From assembly GCA_032654645.1 (NCBI GenBank), contig JAULAW010000004.1:124001-188000 (forward strand): a stretch of 64,000 nucleotides of DNA, written 5' to 3'. Made by a program: the position numbers and the translations under genes. The notes below the pieces were generated by a model, which saw nothing but the letters and a program-made list of their open reading frames with translations, did not search any database and was not told the DNA's origin. This document shows, piece by piece, positions 8,204 through 16,617 of the stretch. Source of the stretch: CAITJF01 sp032654645. Its GTDB lineage: Bacteria > Pseudomonadota > Gammaproteobacteria > Burkholderiales > Gallionellaceae. Position 1 is the stretch's first letter; every line of letters begins with the position of its first letter.

Positions 8204-9568
8204 ATGCCTCATTTAAGCCTGAACCCGTCCACCAATCAGGTAATTCAAAGCTACAACAGTTGGGATGAACATCGACTGGCGCAAGCCTTGGAAAAAACCC
8301 ACGGTGCGCAACAAATATGGAGTCAATCTGCTTTTGCCCATCGCTCCCAAGTGCTGCGTGACGTAGCGATCTGCTTGCGTGCACAGCGTGACCGATATGC
8401 GACCATCATCACTCAGGAAATGGGCAAGCTGCTGCGCGAAGCCCGCGCCGAAGTCGAAAAATGCGCCGGTGTATGCGACTACTATGCGCAGCATGCCGGG
8501 AATTTTCTACGTGCCGAACCGGTGGAATCGGATGCTGGGAAAAGCTATATCGCGTATTACCCGCTCGGCGTGGTGCTCGCCATCATGCCGTGGAACTTTC
8601 CCTTCTGGCAGGTGTTTCGCGCCGCTGCCCCGGCCTTGATGGCGGGCAACGCGGTGGCACTGAAACATGCGCCGAATGTGCCACGGTGCGCGCTCGCACT
8701 GGAAACAATCTTCCGCGATTGCGGATTGCCTGAAGGATTATTTACGGCCTTGATGGTCGAAGCTGACCAAGTGGCCGATGTAATCGCCAGCCCGCATGTG
8801 CATGCGGTCACGCTCACCGGATCGGAGGCCGCCGGAAGAAAAGTAGCGTCGTGCGCAGGCCAGCACCTTAAGAAATGCGTGCTGGAATTGGGCGGCTCCG
8901 ATCCGTTTATCGTGCTGCACGACGCTGATCTGGAATTGGCCGTCAATATGGCGGTGGCCTCGCGTTTCCTGAATTGCGGACAATCGTGCATCGCCGCCAA
9001 ACGTTTTATCGTCGCGCCGCAAATCGCAGGCGAATTTTTGCGCGAATTCAAAAGTAAAGTGGAAGCACTCAAACCTGGGGACCCGATGGACGACTCCACT
9101 CAAATCGGCCCCATGGCGCGCCTCGACCTGCGTGAATCATTACACCGGCAAGTTACCGATTCCATCGCGCAAGGCGCAGTGGCTGTAATCGGTTGTAAAC
9201 CAGTCGAGAGGGAAGGGTTTTTTTACCGGCCATCCATTCTGGATCGTGTTACCGCAAAAACCCGCGCATACCACGAAGAGCTGTTTGGTCCGGTGGCGAC
9301 CGTGATTCGCGCCGCGAGTGAAGAGGATGCGCTGCACATCGCCAACGAAACCCGCTTTGGGCTCGGCTCATCGATCTGGAGCAAGGACGTGGCACGCGCC
9401 GAGCAGTTGGCAGCGCATATCCAAGCTGGCTGCACCTTCATCAATGGCCTGGTCAAATCCGATCCGCGCCTGCCGTTCGGTGGCACAAAATCTTCAGGCT
9501 TCGGGCGCGAACTGTCAAAGGTAGGGATACATGAATTTGTAAATGTGAAGACAGTATGGATTCGGTAA
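8204..9568 (+). CDS. gabD: NAD(P)-dependent succinate-semialdehyde dehydrogenase (aldehyde dehydrogenase family)
   Basis: 454 residues, the usual length for the short SSADH group. It has P-W-N-F-P-F-W-Q for cofactor binding, the general-base glutamate in L-E-L-G-G-S-D-P-F, and the catalytic cysteine in N-C-G-Q-S-C-I-A-A-K-R. The C-terminal P-F-G-G-x-K-S-S-G-F-G-R-E-L completes the family pattern. The family oxidises succinic semialdehyde to succinate, but close homologues accept other aldehydes, so the substrate is inferred. A ribosome site AGAAGGA lies before the ATG. Confidence 0.85.
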   Translation: MPHLSLNPSTNQVIQSYNSWDEHRLAQALEKTHGAQQIWSQSAFAHRSQVLRDVAICLRAQRDRYATIITQEMGKLLREARAEVEKCAGVCDYYAQHAGNFLRAEPVESDAGKSYIAYYPLGVVLAIMPWNFPFWQVFRAAAPALMAGNAVALKHAPNVPRCALALETIFRDCGLPEGLFTALMVEADQVADVIASPHVHAVTLTGSEAAGRKVASCAGQHLKKCVLELGGSDPFIVLHDADLELAVNMAVASRFLNCGQSCIAAKRFIVAPQIAGEFLREFKSKVEALKPGDPMDDSTQIGPMARLDLRESLHRQVTDSIAQGAVAVIGCKPVEREGFFYRPSILDRVTAKTRAYHEELFGPVATVIRAASEEDALHIANETRFGLGSSIWSKDVARAEQLAAHIQAGCTFINGLVKSDPRLPFGGTKSSGFGRELSKVGIHEFVNVKTVWIR

Positions 9569-9732
9569 GTAACCTATTTGCCATCAATTCGCCTTGTTTC
9601 GCAATCGCCAGAACACATCCTGAACTTGATTCCCACAGACTGGGGAACGCTCTCATAATGGTATAGATTGCAAGGGTAATATATCCGCACAGTGTTAGAA
9701 TCGCGCTCCAAAATTTTCTGTGCGAGTTTTAC

Positions 9733-11331
9733 ATGCTTTCCACCGCCAATATCACCATGCAATTTGGGGCGAAGCCCCTGTTTGAAAATGTCTCCGTGAA
9801 ATTCGGTGACGGTAACCGCTACGGGCTGATCGGCGCGAACGGTTGCGGCAAGTCCACCTTTATGAAAATCCTCGGTGGCGATCTGGAGCAGAGCTCTGGC
9901 AATGTGATGCTGGACAAGGGCGAGCGTCTCGGCAAGCTGCATCAGGACCAGTTCGCCTTTGAGGAGATGCGCGTGCTGGATGTGGTGATGATGGGGCATG
10001 GCGAGATGTGGTCGGCGATGTCGGAGCGCGATGCGATTTACGCCAACCCCGATGCGAGCGAGGAAGATTATATGCGCGCCGCCGATCTGGAGGCGCAGTT
10101 CGCCGAATACGATGGCTACACTGCCGAGCCGCGCGCCGGGGAATTATTGCTCGGCGTGGGCATTGCGCTGGAATTGCATAACGGATTGATGAGAGCAGTC
10201 GCGCCCGGATTCAAATTGCGCGTGTTGCTGGCGCAGGCGCTATTTTCCAACCCGGAAATATTGTTGCTGGACGAGCCGACCAACAATCTGGACATCAATA
10301 CCATCCGCTGGCTGGAGGATATTCTCAACGCGCGCAACAGCACCATGGTCATCATTTCGCATGACCGCCATTTCCTGAACAGTGTATGCACCCACATGGC
10401 CGATCTGGACTACGGCAGGATCACTGTTTACCCCGGCACTTACGACGAATACATGCTGGCCTCGACGCAGGCGCGCGAGCAGCAGGCGACCGACAATGCC
10501 CGCGCCAAGGAAAAAGTGGCCGAACTGAAAGCCTTTGTGGCGCGCTTTTCGGCGAATGCTTCCAAGGCCAGGCAGGCCACTTCGCGCGCGCGCCAGATCG
10601 ACAAAATCAAGATCGAAGACATCAAGCCATCCAGCCGCCAATATCCGTTCATCCGCTTTGAGTATGACGAGCGCGACAAGCTGCACCGCGTGGCGGTGGA
10701 GGTGCAGAAGATAGCGAAGGGTTTTGACCGCATGCTATTTTCCAATATGAATTTTCGCATTGATGCCGGCGAAAAAATCGCCATCATCGGCCCCAACGGC
10801 ATCGGCAAAACCACGCTGCTGCGCTGCCTGGCAGGCGACCTCACACCCGATACCGGCATCATCAAATGGACGGACAAGGCCAGGATCGGCCACTTTGCGC
10901 AAGACCTTGCGCATGAATTTGCCGTGGACAAAACCCTCACCGACTGGATGACCTACTGTCGCGGCCCCACTGATGACGACCAGATGGTGCGCGGTACGTT
11001 GGGCCGTTTGTTATTTTCCGGCGACGACGTGAAAAAATCGGTAAAGGTAATTTCCGGCGGTGAGAAGGGGCGCATGATGTTCGGCAAGCTGATGCTGCAA
11101 AGGCCCAATGTGCTGCTGATGGATGAGCCAACCAACCACATGGACATGGAATCCATCGAGTCGCTCAACACCGCGCTGGATCAATACAAAGGCACGCTGG
11201 TGTTCGTCAGCCACGACCGCGAATTCGTCTCATCGCTGGCCACGCGCATCTTCGACATGACACCGAAGGGCATGGTGGATTACCAGGGTAATTATGAAGA
11301 CTACCTGCGCAGCCAGGGGCTGGCGGCTTAA
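9733..11331 (+). CDS. ybiT: ABC-F family ATPase, YbiT-like
   Basis: 532 residues with two ABC cassettes and no membrane segments, as in ABC-F translation factors. Walker A motifs are G-A-N-G-C-G-K-S-T and G-P-N-G-I-G-K-T-T. Walker B segments L-L-L-D-E-P-T-N-N-L-D and L-L-M-D-E-P-T-N-H-M-D are both intact. The first cassette lacks a canonical LSGGQ and has A-P-G-F-K-L-R instead, a feature I recall of YbiT; the second has I-S-G-G-E-K-G-R. ABC-F proteins bind the ribosomal E-site. The gene stands alone. Confidence 0.88.
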   Translation: MLSTANITMQFGAKPLFENVSVKFGDGNRYGLIGANGCGKSTFMKILGGDLEQSSGNVMLDKGERLGKLHQDQFAFEEMRVLDVVMMGHGEMWSAMSERDAIYANPDASEEDYMRAADLEAQFAEYDGYTAEPRAGELLLGVGIALELHNGLMRAVAPGFKLRVLLAQALFSNPEILLLDEPTNNLDINTIRWLEDILNARNSTMVIISHDRHFLNSVCTHMADLDYGRITVYPGTYDEYMLASTQAREQQATDNARAKEKVAELKAFVARFSANASKARQATSRARQIDKIKIEDIKPSSRQYPFIRFEYDERDKLHRVAVEVQKIAKGFDRMLFSNMNFRIDAGEKIAIIGPNGIGKTTLLRCLAGDLTPDTGIIKWTDKARIGHFAQDLAHEFAVDKTLTDWMTYCRGPTDDDQMVRGTLGRLLFSGDDVKKSVKVISGGEKGRMMFGKLMLQRPNVLLMDEPTNHMDMESIESLNTALDQYKGTLVFVSHDREFVSSLATRIFDMTPKGMVDYQGNYEDYLRSQGLAA

Positions 11332-11422
11332 CGATGCTCAATATGAGCATCGTCATTCCGGCGAAGGCCGGAATACAGCAATCAACCTGAAAACCTCGGT
11401 TGAAAATGAACCGACAGAGGGT

Positions 11423-11490
11423 AAACCCTCATCCCCGGCCCTTCCCCCCGAGGGGGAAGGGAGCAAAGCCCCTCTCCCTCGGGGAGAGAC
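11423..11490. repeat. C-rich/G-rich palindromic repeat interrupted by the IS110-type element
   Basis: CCCTCATCCCCGGCCCTTCC, then CCCCCGAGGGGGAAGGG and CCTCTCCCTCGGGGAGAG. The matching tail GTAGGGGTGAGGGAG appears at about 13151, just after the IS, so the repeat was probably the insertion site. Confidence 0.5.
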
Positions 11491-11523
11491 CGCAGTCGCC
11501 AATTTTTTTCGCCCGAATTGAGT

Positions 11524-13151
11524 CCCATGAACCTGAGCGGAGTACAGTAGCAGTGTTCGCGATAGCCGCAGAATTGCCGCATTCCCTTTGGTGCTGCGAA
11601 GCCCGTGGGAGAGACTGGCGCTGGTTGGCGGTACGAGGATTGTTTGGTGAGCGAGGTTGCTTCCCGTTGGGTAGGTTTGCATCCATTTCGTCCAACCAGG
11701 CGGATTTTGCGGGCGACTCTCTCTCAAACAAGGAGCTGACATGAAAGGATTGCAGGTATTCAACGATAGGGCGGCCGGTATCGATGTGGGCAGCGAGAGC
11801 TTGCACACCTCGATTGCCGGTGATGCGCCCAAGGTCTTTGGCACCATGACCGCAGACTTGTACGCTTTGCGCGATCATCTTGTCGCCAGCGGCGTTAAAA
11901 CGGTCGCGATGGAAGCGACAGGCATTTACTGGCTGTGCGTGTACGAGGTGCTCGAAGCAGCAGGGCTCGAAGTGGTCATGGTCAATGGCCGCCACGTGCA
12001 GAATGTGCCTGGCCGCAAGACCGACATGGCCGACTGCCAGTGGCTGGCCACCTTGCACGCGCATGGCCTGCTGCGTGCGGGGTTCGTCCCGGAAGCCGAC
12101 ATCCGGCGCTTGCAGGATTACATGCGGCTGCGCACCGACCACATCAGCATGGCGGCCCAGCATGTGCAGCACATGCAAAAGGCGCTGGACCGGATGAATA
12201 TCAAGATTCACGAGGTCATCAGCTCGCTGGCCGGCGTGAGCGGCCTGGCCATAGTGCGCGCCATTGTGGGCGGTGAGCGCGATACCGAAACGTTGTTGGC
12301 CTTGTGTGATGTGCAGATTCGCAAGGCTAAAGCCGGACGTATGCGCGCCGCGTTGCAAGGCTCGTGGCGCGAAGAACATCTGTTTGCGCTGTCGCAGGCA
12401 CTGTCGGGCTGGGATTTTTATCAGGCGCAGATCGCCGGGTGCGATGCGCGAGTCGAGCAGGCGTTGCGCGCACGTAGCGCGCAGGATAACGGCGCCAGCG
12501 ACGACGGCAGTGGCAGCAAACATAGCCCGGCAGGGTTCGACACCTGCTCCGACAACAGGGTTGCCCCGATACAGAAGGTTGGCATCAAGAAAAAACCCGT
12601 GAAAGCAACCAGCCAGAATGCGCCGCGTATTGCGGATATGCATCCGCTGGTTGTAGCGCTCAATGGTGGCCGTGATGCGAGCGTATTGCCGGGTTTGACG
12701 GACTACTCGATTCTGCAATTGGCCAGCGAAGTCGGCACTGATTTGGCACGCTGGCCAACGGCCAAACACTTCACCGCGTGGCTGGGGCTGGCTCCAGGAG
12801 CACATCAAAGCGGCAAGCGGCGCGGACGCCAGGCGCGCCAACGCAACCGTGCTGGCCGGGTATTTTGCACGGTGGCACGCTCTTTGGCCAACAGCACCGA
12901 CAAGGCGCTCGGCGGCTTCTACCGGCGCATCCGCGCACGCCGGGGCGGGCTGCTTGCCAACCAGGCGCTGGCGCGAAAAATCGCTACGTTGTACTGGAAT
13001 GTAATGGTCAAAGGTATTCAATTTGTTGAAAAAGGTCTCACGTATTATGAGCAAAAATTCGCCCAAACCGAACAACGTTTACTGCGAAAGCTGGCATCGA
13101 AGCATAATCTGGTGCTTACACCAAACCCATTGCCTGCTTGAGGTTCATGGG
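11524..13151 (+). mobile_element. IS110-family insertion sequence (boundaries approximate)
   Basis: An 11-bp inverted pair, CCCATGAACCT at 11524-11534 and AGGTTCATGGG at 13141-13151, brackets the transposase gene. About 200 bp of noncoding DNA lies between the left repeat and the gene and nearly none on the right. IS110-family elements carry a structured bridge RNA in a noncoding end, so the left region (11535-11740) is the place to look for one. Ends were inferred from the short inverted repeat and the split host repeat, not from a second copy. Confidence 0.6.
11741..13141 (+). CDS. IS110-family transposase
   Basis: 466 residues. The N-terminal RuvC-like DEDD domain begins with A-A-G-I-D-V-G-S-E-S-L-H and continues with M-E-A-T-G-I-Y-W, then R-K-T-D-M-A-D-C. 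The C-terminal Tnp20-type domain has L-P-G-L-T-D-Y-S-I-L-Q-L and A-W-L-G-L-A-P-G, with the serine nucleophile region downstream. The protein is longer than typical members because of a low-complexity linker (about residues 245-300) rich in S, G and K. A ribosome site AAGGAG precedes the ATG. The frame is intact, so the element may be active. Confidence 0.93.
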   Translation: MKGLQVFNDRAAGIDVGSESLHTSIAGDAPKVFGTMTADLYALRDHLVASGVKTVAMEATGIYWLCVYEVLEAAGLEVVMVNGRHVQNVPGRKTDMADCQWLATLHAHGLLRAGFVPEADIRRLQDYMRLRTDHISMAAQHVQHMQKALDRMNIKIHEVISSLAGVSGLAIVRAIVGGERDTETLLALCDVQIRKAKAGRMRAALQGSWREEHLFALSQALSGWDFYQAQIAGCDARVEQALRARSAQDNGASDDGSGSKHSPAGFDTCSDNRVAPIQKVGIKKKPVKATSQNAPRIADMHPLVVALNGGRDASVLPGLTDYSILQLASEVGTDLARWPTAKHFTAWLGLAPGAHQSGKRRGRQARQRNRAGRVFCTVARSLANSTDKALGGFYRRIRARRGGLLANQALARKIATLYWNVMVKGIQFVEKGLTYYEQKFAQTEQRLLRKLASKHNLVLTPNPLPA

Positions 13152-13482
13152 TAGGGGTGAGGGAGAAGCGTGCCCATGTTGCTTCCCCTGTAAATTGTTT
13201 GTTCTCAACTTAGGAATTTAGGATCAAATAGTTCCGCGTAGCAGACAAAACCAATAAGTTGTCCTGCTGATGGAGCTACTGATACGACAGCTAGCCATCA
13301 TGACGGACGAAACATCTAGCCATTCCACGGTTTAATCGCCTGCATCCCGGCAGTCCCACCCCCATCCCTGAGGGGGAAGGAACGATTGCCTCCTCTCCAT
13401 CAGGGAGTGTTCGCATCTGAAATAAGCATCTTGTATTAGCGCCATCTCATTTCTGGTTTCCTGCACAAAAAAATATGTCCGC
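13152..13482. other. Gene-free stretch with repeat fragments
   Basis: Between the IS110-type element and the upstream region of the first secreted repeat-protein gene. It contains a decayed ACTAGCCATTC repeat (about 13262-13335) and a C-rich/G-rich palindrome (about 13356-13410). No convincing coding sequence was seen. Confidence 0.6.
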
Positions 13483-13494
13483 AATTGTTTGCAT

Positions 13495-13531
13495 GTTCAC
13501 TGGTGAACGTGTTTAGTGTTTATTGTGAACA
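13495..13531. promoter_or_regulatory. Palindromic operator-like sites upstream of the sigma-54 promoter
   Basis: A perfect 14-bp palindrome GTTCACTGGTGAAC at 13495-13508 is followed by a looser one, GTGTTTATTGTGAACAC (about 13515-13531), both containing GTGAAC. They lie 50-90 bp upstream of a sigma-54 promoter, where an enhancer-binding activator would sit. They do not match the NtrC site as I know it, so the regulator is unknown. Confidence 0.45.
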
Positions 13532-13582
13532 CAATTCGTAGCAAGCAAAAACATAATACATTATATATCAATAAGTTAACTG

Positions 13583-13599
13583 TTGGCATGGTATGTGCT
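13583..13599 (+). promoter_or_regulatory. Sigma-54 promoter (-24/-12)
   Basis: TTGGCATGGTATGTGCT matches the consensus YTGGCACGRNNNTTGCW at all but two fixed positions, with the GG and GC pairs at the correct spacing. It lies about 90 bp before the ATG at 13689 on the same strand. Confidence 0.6.
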
Positions 13600-13688
13600 A
13601 ATACTTAATGCATGCACTTTCGTAGAAGTAACTATTTCACCATTGCACCAAAAATTTATTTTAATTTTATTACCTAAGGAGACTCATC

Positions 13689-14315
13689 ATGAAAACATGT
13701 ATCTTGGCAAGCATCATCACTGGCGTTTTTGCAACTTCTGCCGCACAGGCAGGCACGCCTTTTTCAACCAGCGATCTGGAAGTAATTTATTCCGGAGCGA
13801 ACCCCAGCTTCACCCGCAATGTGGACATAAGTGGTTACTACACGGCGCCAGCACAACTGCAACAGGCCGCTGCGAGTAATCTGATGGCTTCGATTGCGCA
13901 AGAGGTTTCGATCTCTCCAGTCGAAATAATTTACTCCGGTTTGAACCCCAGTTTTACCCGTGATATAGACGTAAGCGGTTATTACACGACACCTCCACAA
14001 CTGCAAGACGTAAGTACCTATTACACGACACCACAACAGCAAAAACAGGTCGCGAATGACTTCGCGATTTCGGTTGCACAGGCAAGTTCAGCTTCCCAGC
14101 TTGATGTAATTTATTCCGGCCTGAACCCTAGCTTTACCCGTAATGTGGACATAAGCGGCTACTACACGGCACCAGCCCAGTTGAAACAGGCTGCGAATAA
14201 ATCGGCATGCAATTGGCGCATGGTGAAGAACGAAATCAATTCATTGAAGGCCGCTTACACTGTGGCAGGCAACACCGAATACTTCGCTCCGGCTAACCTG
14301 CAACTCGTGTGCTAA
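13689..14315 (+). CDS. Secreted protein with three copies of a novel repeat
   Basis: 208 residues; I recognise no family. A signal peptide (M-K-T-C-I-L-A-S-I-I-T-G-V-F-A-T-S-A-A-Q-A) is followed by three repeats of about 25 residues, each containing V/I-I-Y-S-G-x-N-P-S-F-T-R-x-V/I-D-I/V-S-G-Y-Y-T, then P-A/P-Q-L. The spacers are Q- and A-rich. The C-terminal domain has two cysteines (A-C-N-W-R and the last residue) that could form a disulphide. The tail N-T-E-Y-F-A-P-A-N-L-Q-L-V-C is shared with the paralogue at 14584. A good ribosome site (AAGGAG) and a sigma-54 promoter lie upstream. Likely exported and strongly regulated; function unknown. Confidence 0.8.
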   Translation: MKTCILASIITGVFATSAAQAGTPFSTSDLEVIYSGANPSFTRNVDISGYYTAPAQLQQAAASNLMASIAQEVSISPVEIIYSGLNPSFTRDIDVSGYYTTPPQLQDVSTYYTTPQQQKQVANDFAISVAQASSASQLDVIYSGLNPSFTRNVDISGYYTAPAQLKQAANKSACNWRMVKNEINSLKAAYTVAGNTEYFAPANLQLVC

Positions 14316-14347
14316 CAAGATTTATGCGTGAGTAACTATGCGAATGC

Positions 14348-14372
14348 TCCCTCGTGCGCAGCATGCACGGGG
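14348..14372 (+). promoter_or_regulatory. Conserved 3' hairpin after the first repeat-protein gene
   Basis: CTCCCTCGTGC pairs imperfectly with GCACGGGG. It follows the shared sequence GAGTAACTATGCGAA, which also precedes the hairpin at 14924 after the paralogue. The stem sequences differ between copies but the folding is kept. There is no strong T-run, so it may be a weak terminator or an mRNA-stabilising hairpin. Confidence 0.5.
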
Positions 14373-14583
14373 TATTTAACAAAAATCTGTATACGCCGCC
14401 TCCAGGAATTGGTGATCTGGCACTGACCTGCAAATTTACTCGGGCTGCTGAAAATTAAGTTTCGGTTAATCATTTTTTCAGGTTCGGTTAATAAACGTTT
14501 GCAATACTGCATTCACTGGAAACCACCCAGTTCTGAAACCGGTGCAAGGAATTTTAATTTACTAACCAACAAGGAGATTCATC

Positions 14584-14889
14584 ATGAAAACACGTATCTT
14601 GGCAAGCATCATCACTGGCGTTCTGGCAACCTCGGCAGCTCAGGCTGGCCCGGCTTTTTCATCCAACGATCTGGAAGTGATTTATTCCGGACTGAACCCC
14701 AGCTTTACCCGTAATGTGGACATAAGCGGCTACTACAAAGTGCCCGCACAACTGCAACTGGCCGCTGAGAGCAAATCGACATGCAGCTGGCGCGCCGTCA
14801 AGAATGACATTAACGCGCCCAAAGCTACACACACGGTGCAGGGCAACACTGAGTACTTCGCTCCGACGAATCTGCAACTCGTGTGCTAA
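14584..14889 (+). CDS. Secreted single-repeat paralogue of the 13689 protein
   Basis: 101 residues. The signal peptide is nearly identical to that of the upstream gene (M-K-T-R-I-L-A-S-I-I-T-G-V-L). One repeat unit follows (V-I-Y-S-G-L-N-P-S-F-T-R-N-V-D-I-S-G-Y-Y), then the same C-terminal domain with S-T-C-S-W-R and the terminal L-Q-L-V-C. Compared with its neighbour it lacks two repeat units, so the pair gives a one-repeat and a three-repeat version of the same protein. The ribosome site is AAGGAG. A TGGCAC...TGCA sequence near 14415 resembles a sigma-54 promoter but has the wrong spacing. Confidence 0.8.
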   Translation: MKTRILASIITGVLATSAAQAGPAFSSNDLEVIYSGLNPSFTRNVDISGYYKVPAQLQLAAESKSTCSWRAVKNDINAPKATHTVQGNTEYFAPTNLQLVC

Positions 14890-14923
14890 CTAACAGGATG
14901 TAGCATGAGTAACTATGCGAAAA

Positions 14924-14951
14924 CCCCCTTGTGTGCGGGATGCGCAAGGGG
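14924..14951 (+). promoter_or_regulatory. Conserved 3' hairpin after the second repeat-protein gene
   Basis: CCCCCTTG pairs with CAAGGGG around a GC-rich loop, directly after GAGTAACTATGCGAA. It is the counterpart of the hairpin at 14348. Confidence 0.55.
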
Positions 14952-15092
14952 CAGCGCTTAAATTGCGAACACGAGCAGTTCGACCGGTTTGGCTAGTACA
15001 GCGTGCCTACTGGAAGTTTACGGTTGCTGCTTTTATACATTGCGCAGGTGATCAACCCCGCATTACCTGCAATCACCGAAAGGAGCATTGAC

Positions 15093-15170
15093 ATGACATC
15101 GCACAACTTTGCCTTAGCCCTGATCTCGGCGTGCGTGGCTTACCTGGTTTTAGTTTTGAACCTGGTCTAG
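15093..15170 (+). CDS. 25-residue hydrophobic peptide
   Basis: ATG at 15093 is preceded by GAAAGGAG at ideal spacing. The peptide begins M-T-S-H-N-F-A-L-A-L-I-S and is hydrophobic to its end (L-V-L-V-L-N-L-V), enough for one membrane span. It lies just after the two secreted repeat proteins on the same strand and before ntrC, which points the other way. The family is unknown. The ribosome site is the main evidence for translation. Confidence 0.45.
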   Translation: MTSHNFALALISACVAYLVLVLNLV

Positions 15171-15219
15171 TTTTTAATAAAGTTATTTTTACATGAGCTG
15201 GGTGTTGAAAATATTTCGC

Positions 15220-16617
15220 CTACTCGTTTTCCCCATCCAGTCCCAGTTCCTGAACCTTGCGCGTGAGGGTGTTGCGCCCCATGCCCAGCAATGTCGCGGC
15301 TTCGATGCGGCGTCCGCCGGTGTGTTGCAGCGCCTGAGTGATGAGCGTGCCTTCAAATTGCCGGCTCAGGTTGTCCAGAATATTCTGATCGCCGCGTTGT
15401 AGCGCAAGCGTGACTTGCTGTGCCAGCGCTGTGCGCCAGTTATTCGACAGAAAGGTGGCTTGTGTCTCGCGCCATTCCGGCGGCAGGTCGGCGATTTCAA
15501 TTTGCCGCGAGGGCGTCATCACGGTGAGCCAGTGGCACAGGTTTTCCAGTTGCCGCACGTTGCCGGGAAAGTCCTGAGCCGCGAGGTATTGCAGCGCGGC
15601 TGCGCTCAAGGTTTTTTGTTCGACACCAAGTTCACGCGCGCTCTTCTGCAAGAAGTATTGCGCCAGCAGCGGGGTGTCCTCACGCCGTTCGCGCAGCGGC
15701 GGCAGGCGCAGCCGGATGACGTTGAGGCGGTGGAATAAATCCTCGCGGAACAGCCCCTGTTTCACGCGCTCGTCAAGGTTCTGGTGGGTGGCGGCGATGA
15801 TGCGCACATTGGCCTTGATCGGCTGATGGCCGCCGACGCGATAGAAGTTGTTATCGGACAGCACGCGTAGCAGCCGCGTTTGCAGCTCGGCGGGCATGTC
15901 GCCGATTTCGTCGAGGAACAGGGTGCCGCCCTCGGCCTGCTCGAAGCGCCCATGCCGCGTGGCAGTGGCGCCGGTGAAGGCGCCTCGCTCATGGCCGAAC
16001 AATTCCGATTCGAGCAAATCCTTCGGGATGGCGGCGGTGTTGATGGCAACGAACGGCTTGTCCGCACGTGGGCTGTGGCGGTGCAGGGCATGCGCGACCA
16101 GCTCCTTGCCGGTGCCGGATTCGCCGTTGATCAATACGGTGGCTTGTGATTGCGCAAGCCTGCCGATGGCGCGGAATACTTCCTGCATGGCGGGCGCCTG
16201 CCCCAGGATGTCCGGCGGCGCGGCAAGTGTGTCTTCGGGGGAGGCGTTCTTGCGCTGGCTTTGTTCCAGCGCGCGGCGGATCAGCTCGACCGCATGGTTG
16301 ATATCGAACGGCTTGGGCAGGTACTCAAACGCCCCGCCCTGAAAGGAGGAAACCGCACTCTCCAAATCGGAATAGGCGGTCATGATGATGACCGGAAGAT
16401 GCGGGTATTGCCCACGCAGGGTTTGCAACAGTTCCAGCCCGGAACTGCCGGGCATGCGGATGTCGCTGATGACCACCTGCGGTGCACCATGTGTGAGCGC
16501 CCGCGTGGCTTCATCGGCGGAAGCGAAGCTCTTGAATTCGATGTCCTCCCGCGCCAGGGCTTTTTCCAGCACCCAGCGGATGGAGCGGTCGTCGTCTATG
16601 ATCCAGACAGGTTTCAT
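15220..16617 (-). CDS. ntrC: Nitrogen regulation response regulator NtrC
   Basis: 465 residues. The receiver domain has D-D-D near the start and the phosphoacceptor D52 in S-D-I-R-M-P-G. The AAA+ domain has Walker A G-E-S-G-T-G-K-E and the sigma-54 contact loop G-A-F-T-G-A. A C-terminal Fis-type helix-turn-helix follows (A-A-T-L-L-G-M-G-R-N-T-L). Phosphorylated by NtrB, it activates sigma-54 promoters for nitrogen assimilation. ntrB lies upstream on the same strand with a palindromic repeat between them. It is the only sigma-54 activator in the window, beside the sigma-54 promoter at 13583. Confidence 0.95.
   Translation of the reverse strand: MKPVWIIDDDRSIRWVLEKALAREDIEFKSFASADEATRALTHGAPQVVISDIRMPGSSGLELLQTLRGQYPHLPVIIMTAYSDLESAVSSFQGGAFEYLPKPFDINHAVELIRRALEQSQRKNASPEDTLAAPPDILGQAPAMQEVFRAIGRLAQSQATVLINGESGTGKELVAHALHRHSPRADKPFVAINTAAIPKDLLESELFGHERGAFTGATATRHGRFEQAEGGTLFLDEIGDMPAELQTRLLRVLSDNNFYRVGGHQPIKANVRIIAATHQNLDERVKQGLFREDLFHRLNVIRLRLPPLRERREDTPLLAQYFLQKSARELGVEQKTLSAAALQYLAAQDFPGNVRQLENLCHWLTVMTPSRQIEIADLPPEWRETQATFLSNNWRTALAQQVTLALQRGDQNILDNLSRQFEGTLITQALQHTGGRRIEAATLLGMGRNTLTRKVQELGLDGENE

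Noticed and set aside
11429..13075. 548-codon minus-strand frame across the IS110 transposase
   Set aside because: It is antisense to an intact transposase with clear motifs and has low-complexity, His/Arg-rich composition; a shadow frame.
14412..14430. Sigma-54-like promoter before the second repeat-protein gene (CTGGCACTGACCTGCA)
   Set aside because: The GG and GC pairs are one base too close; such spacing normally abolishes function.
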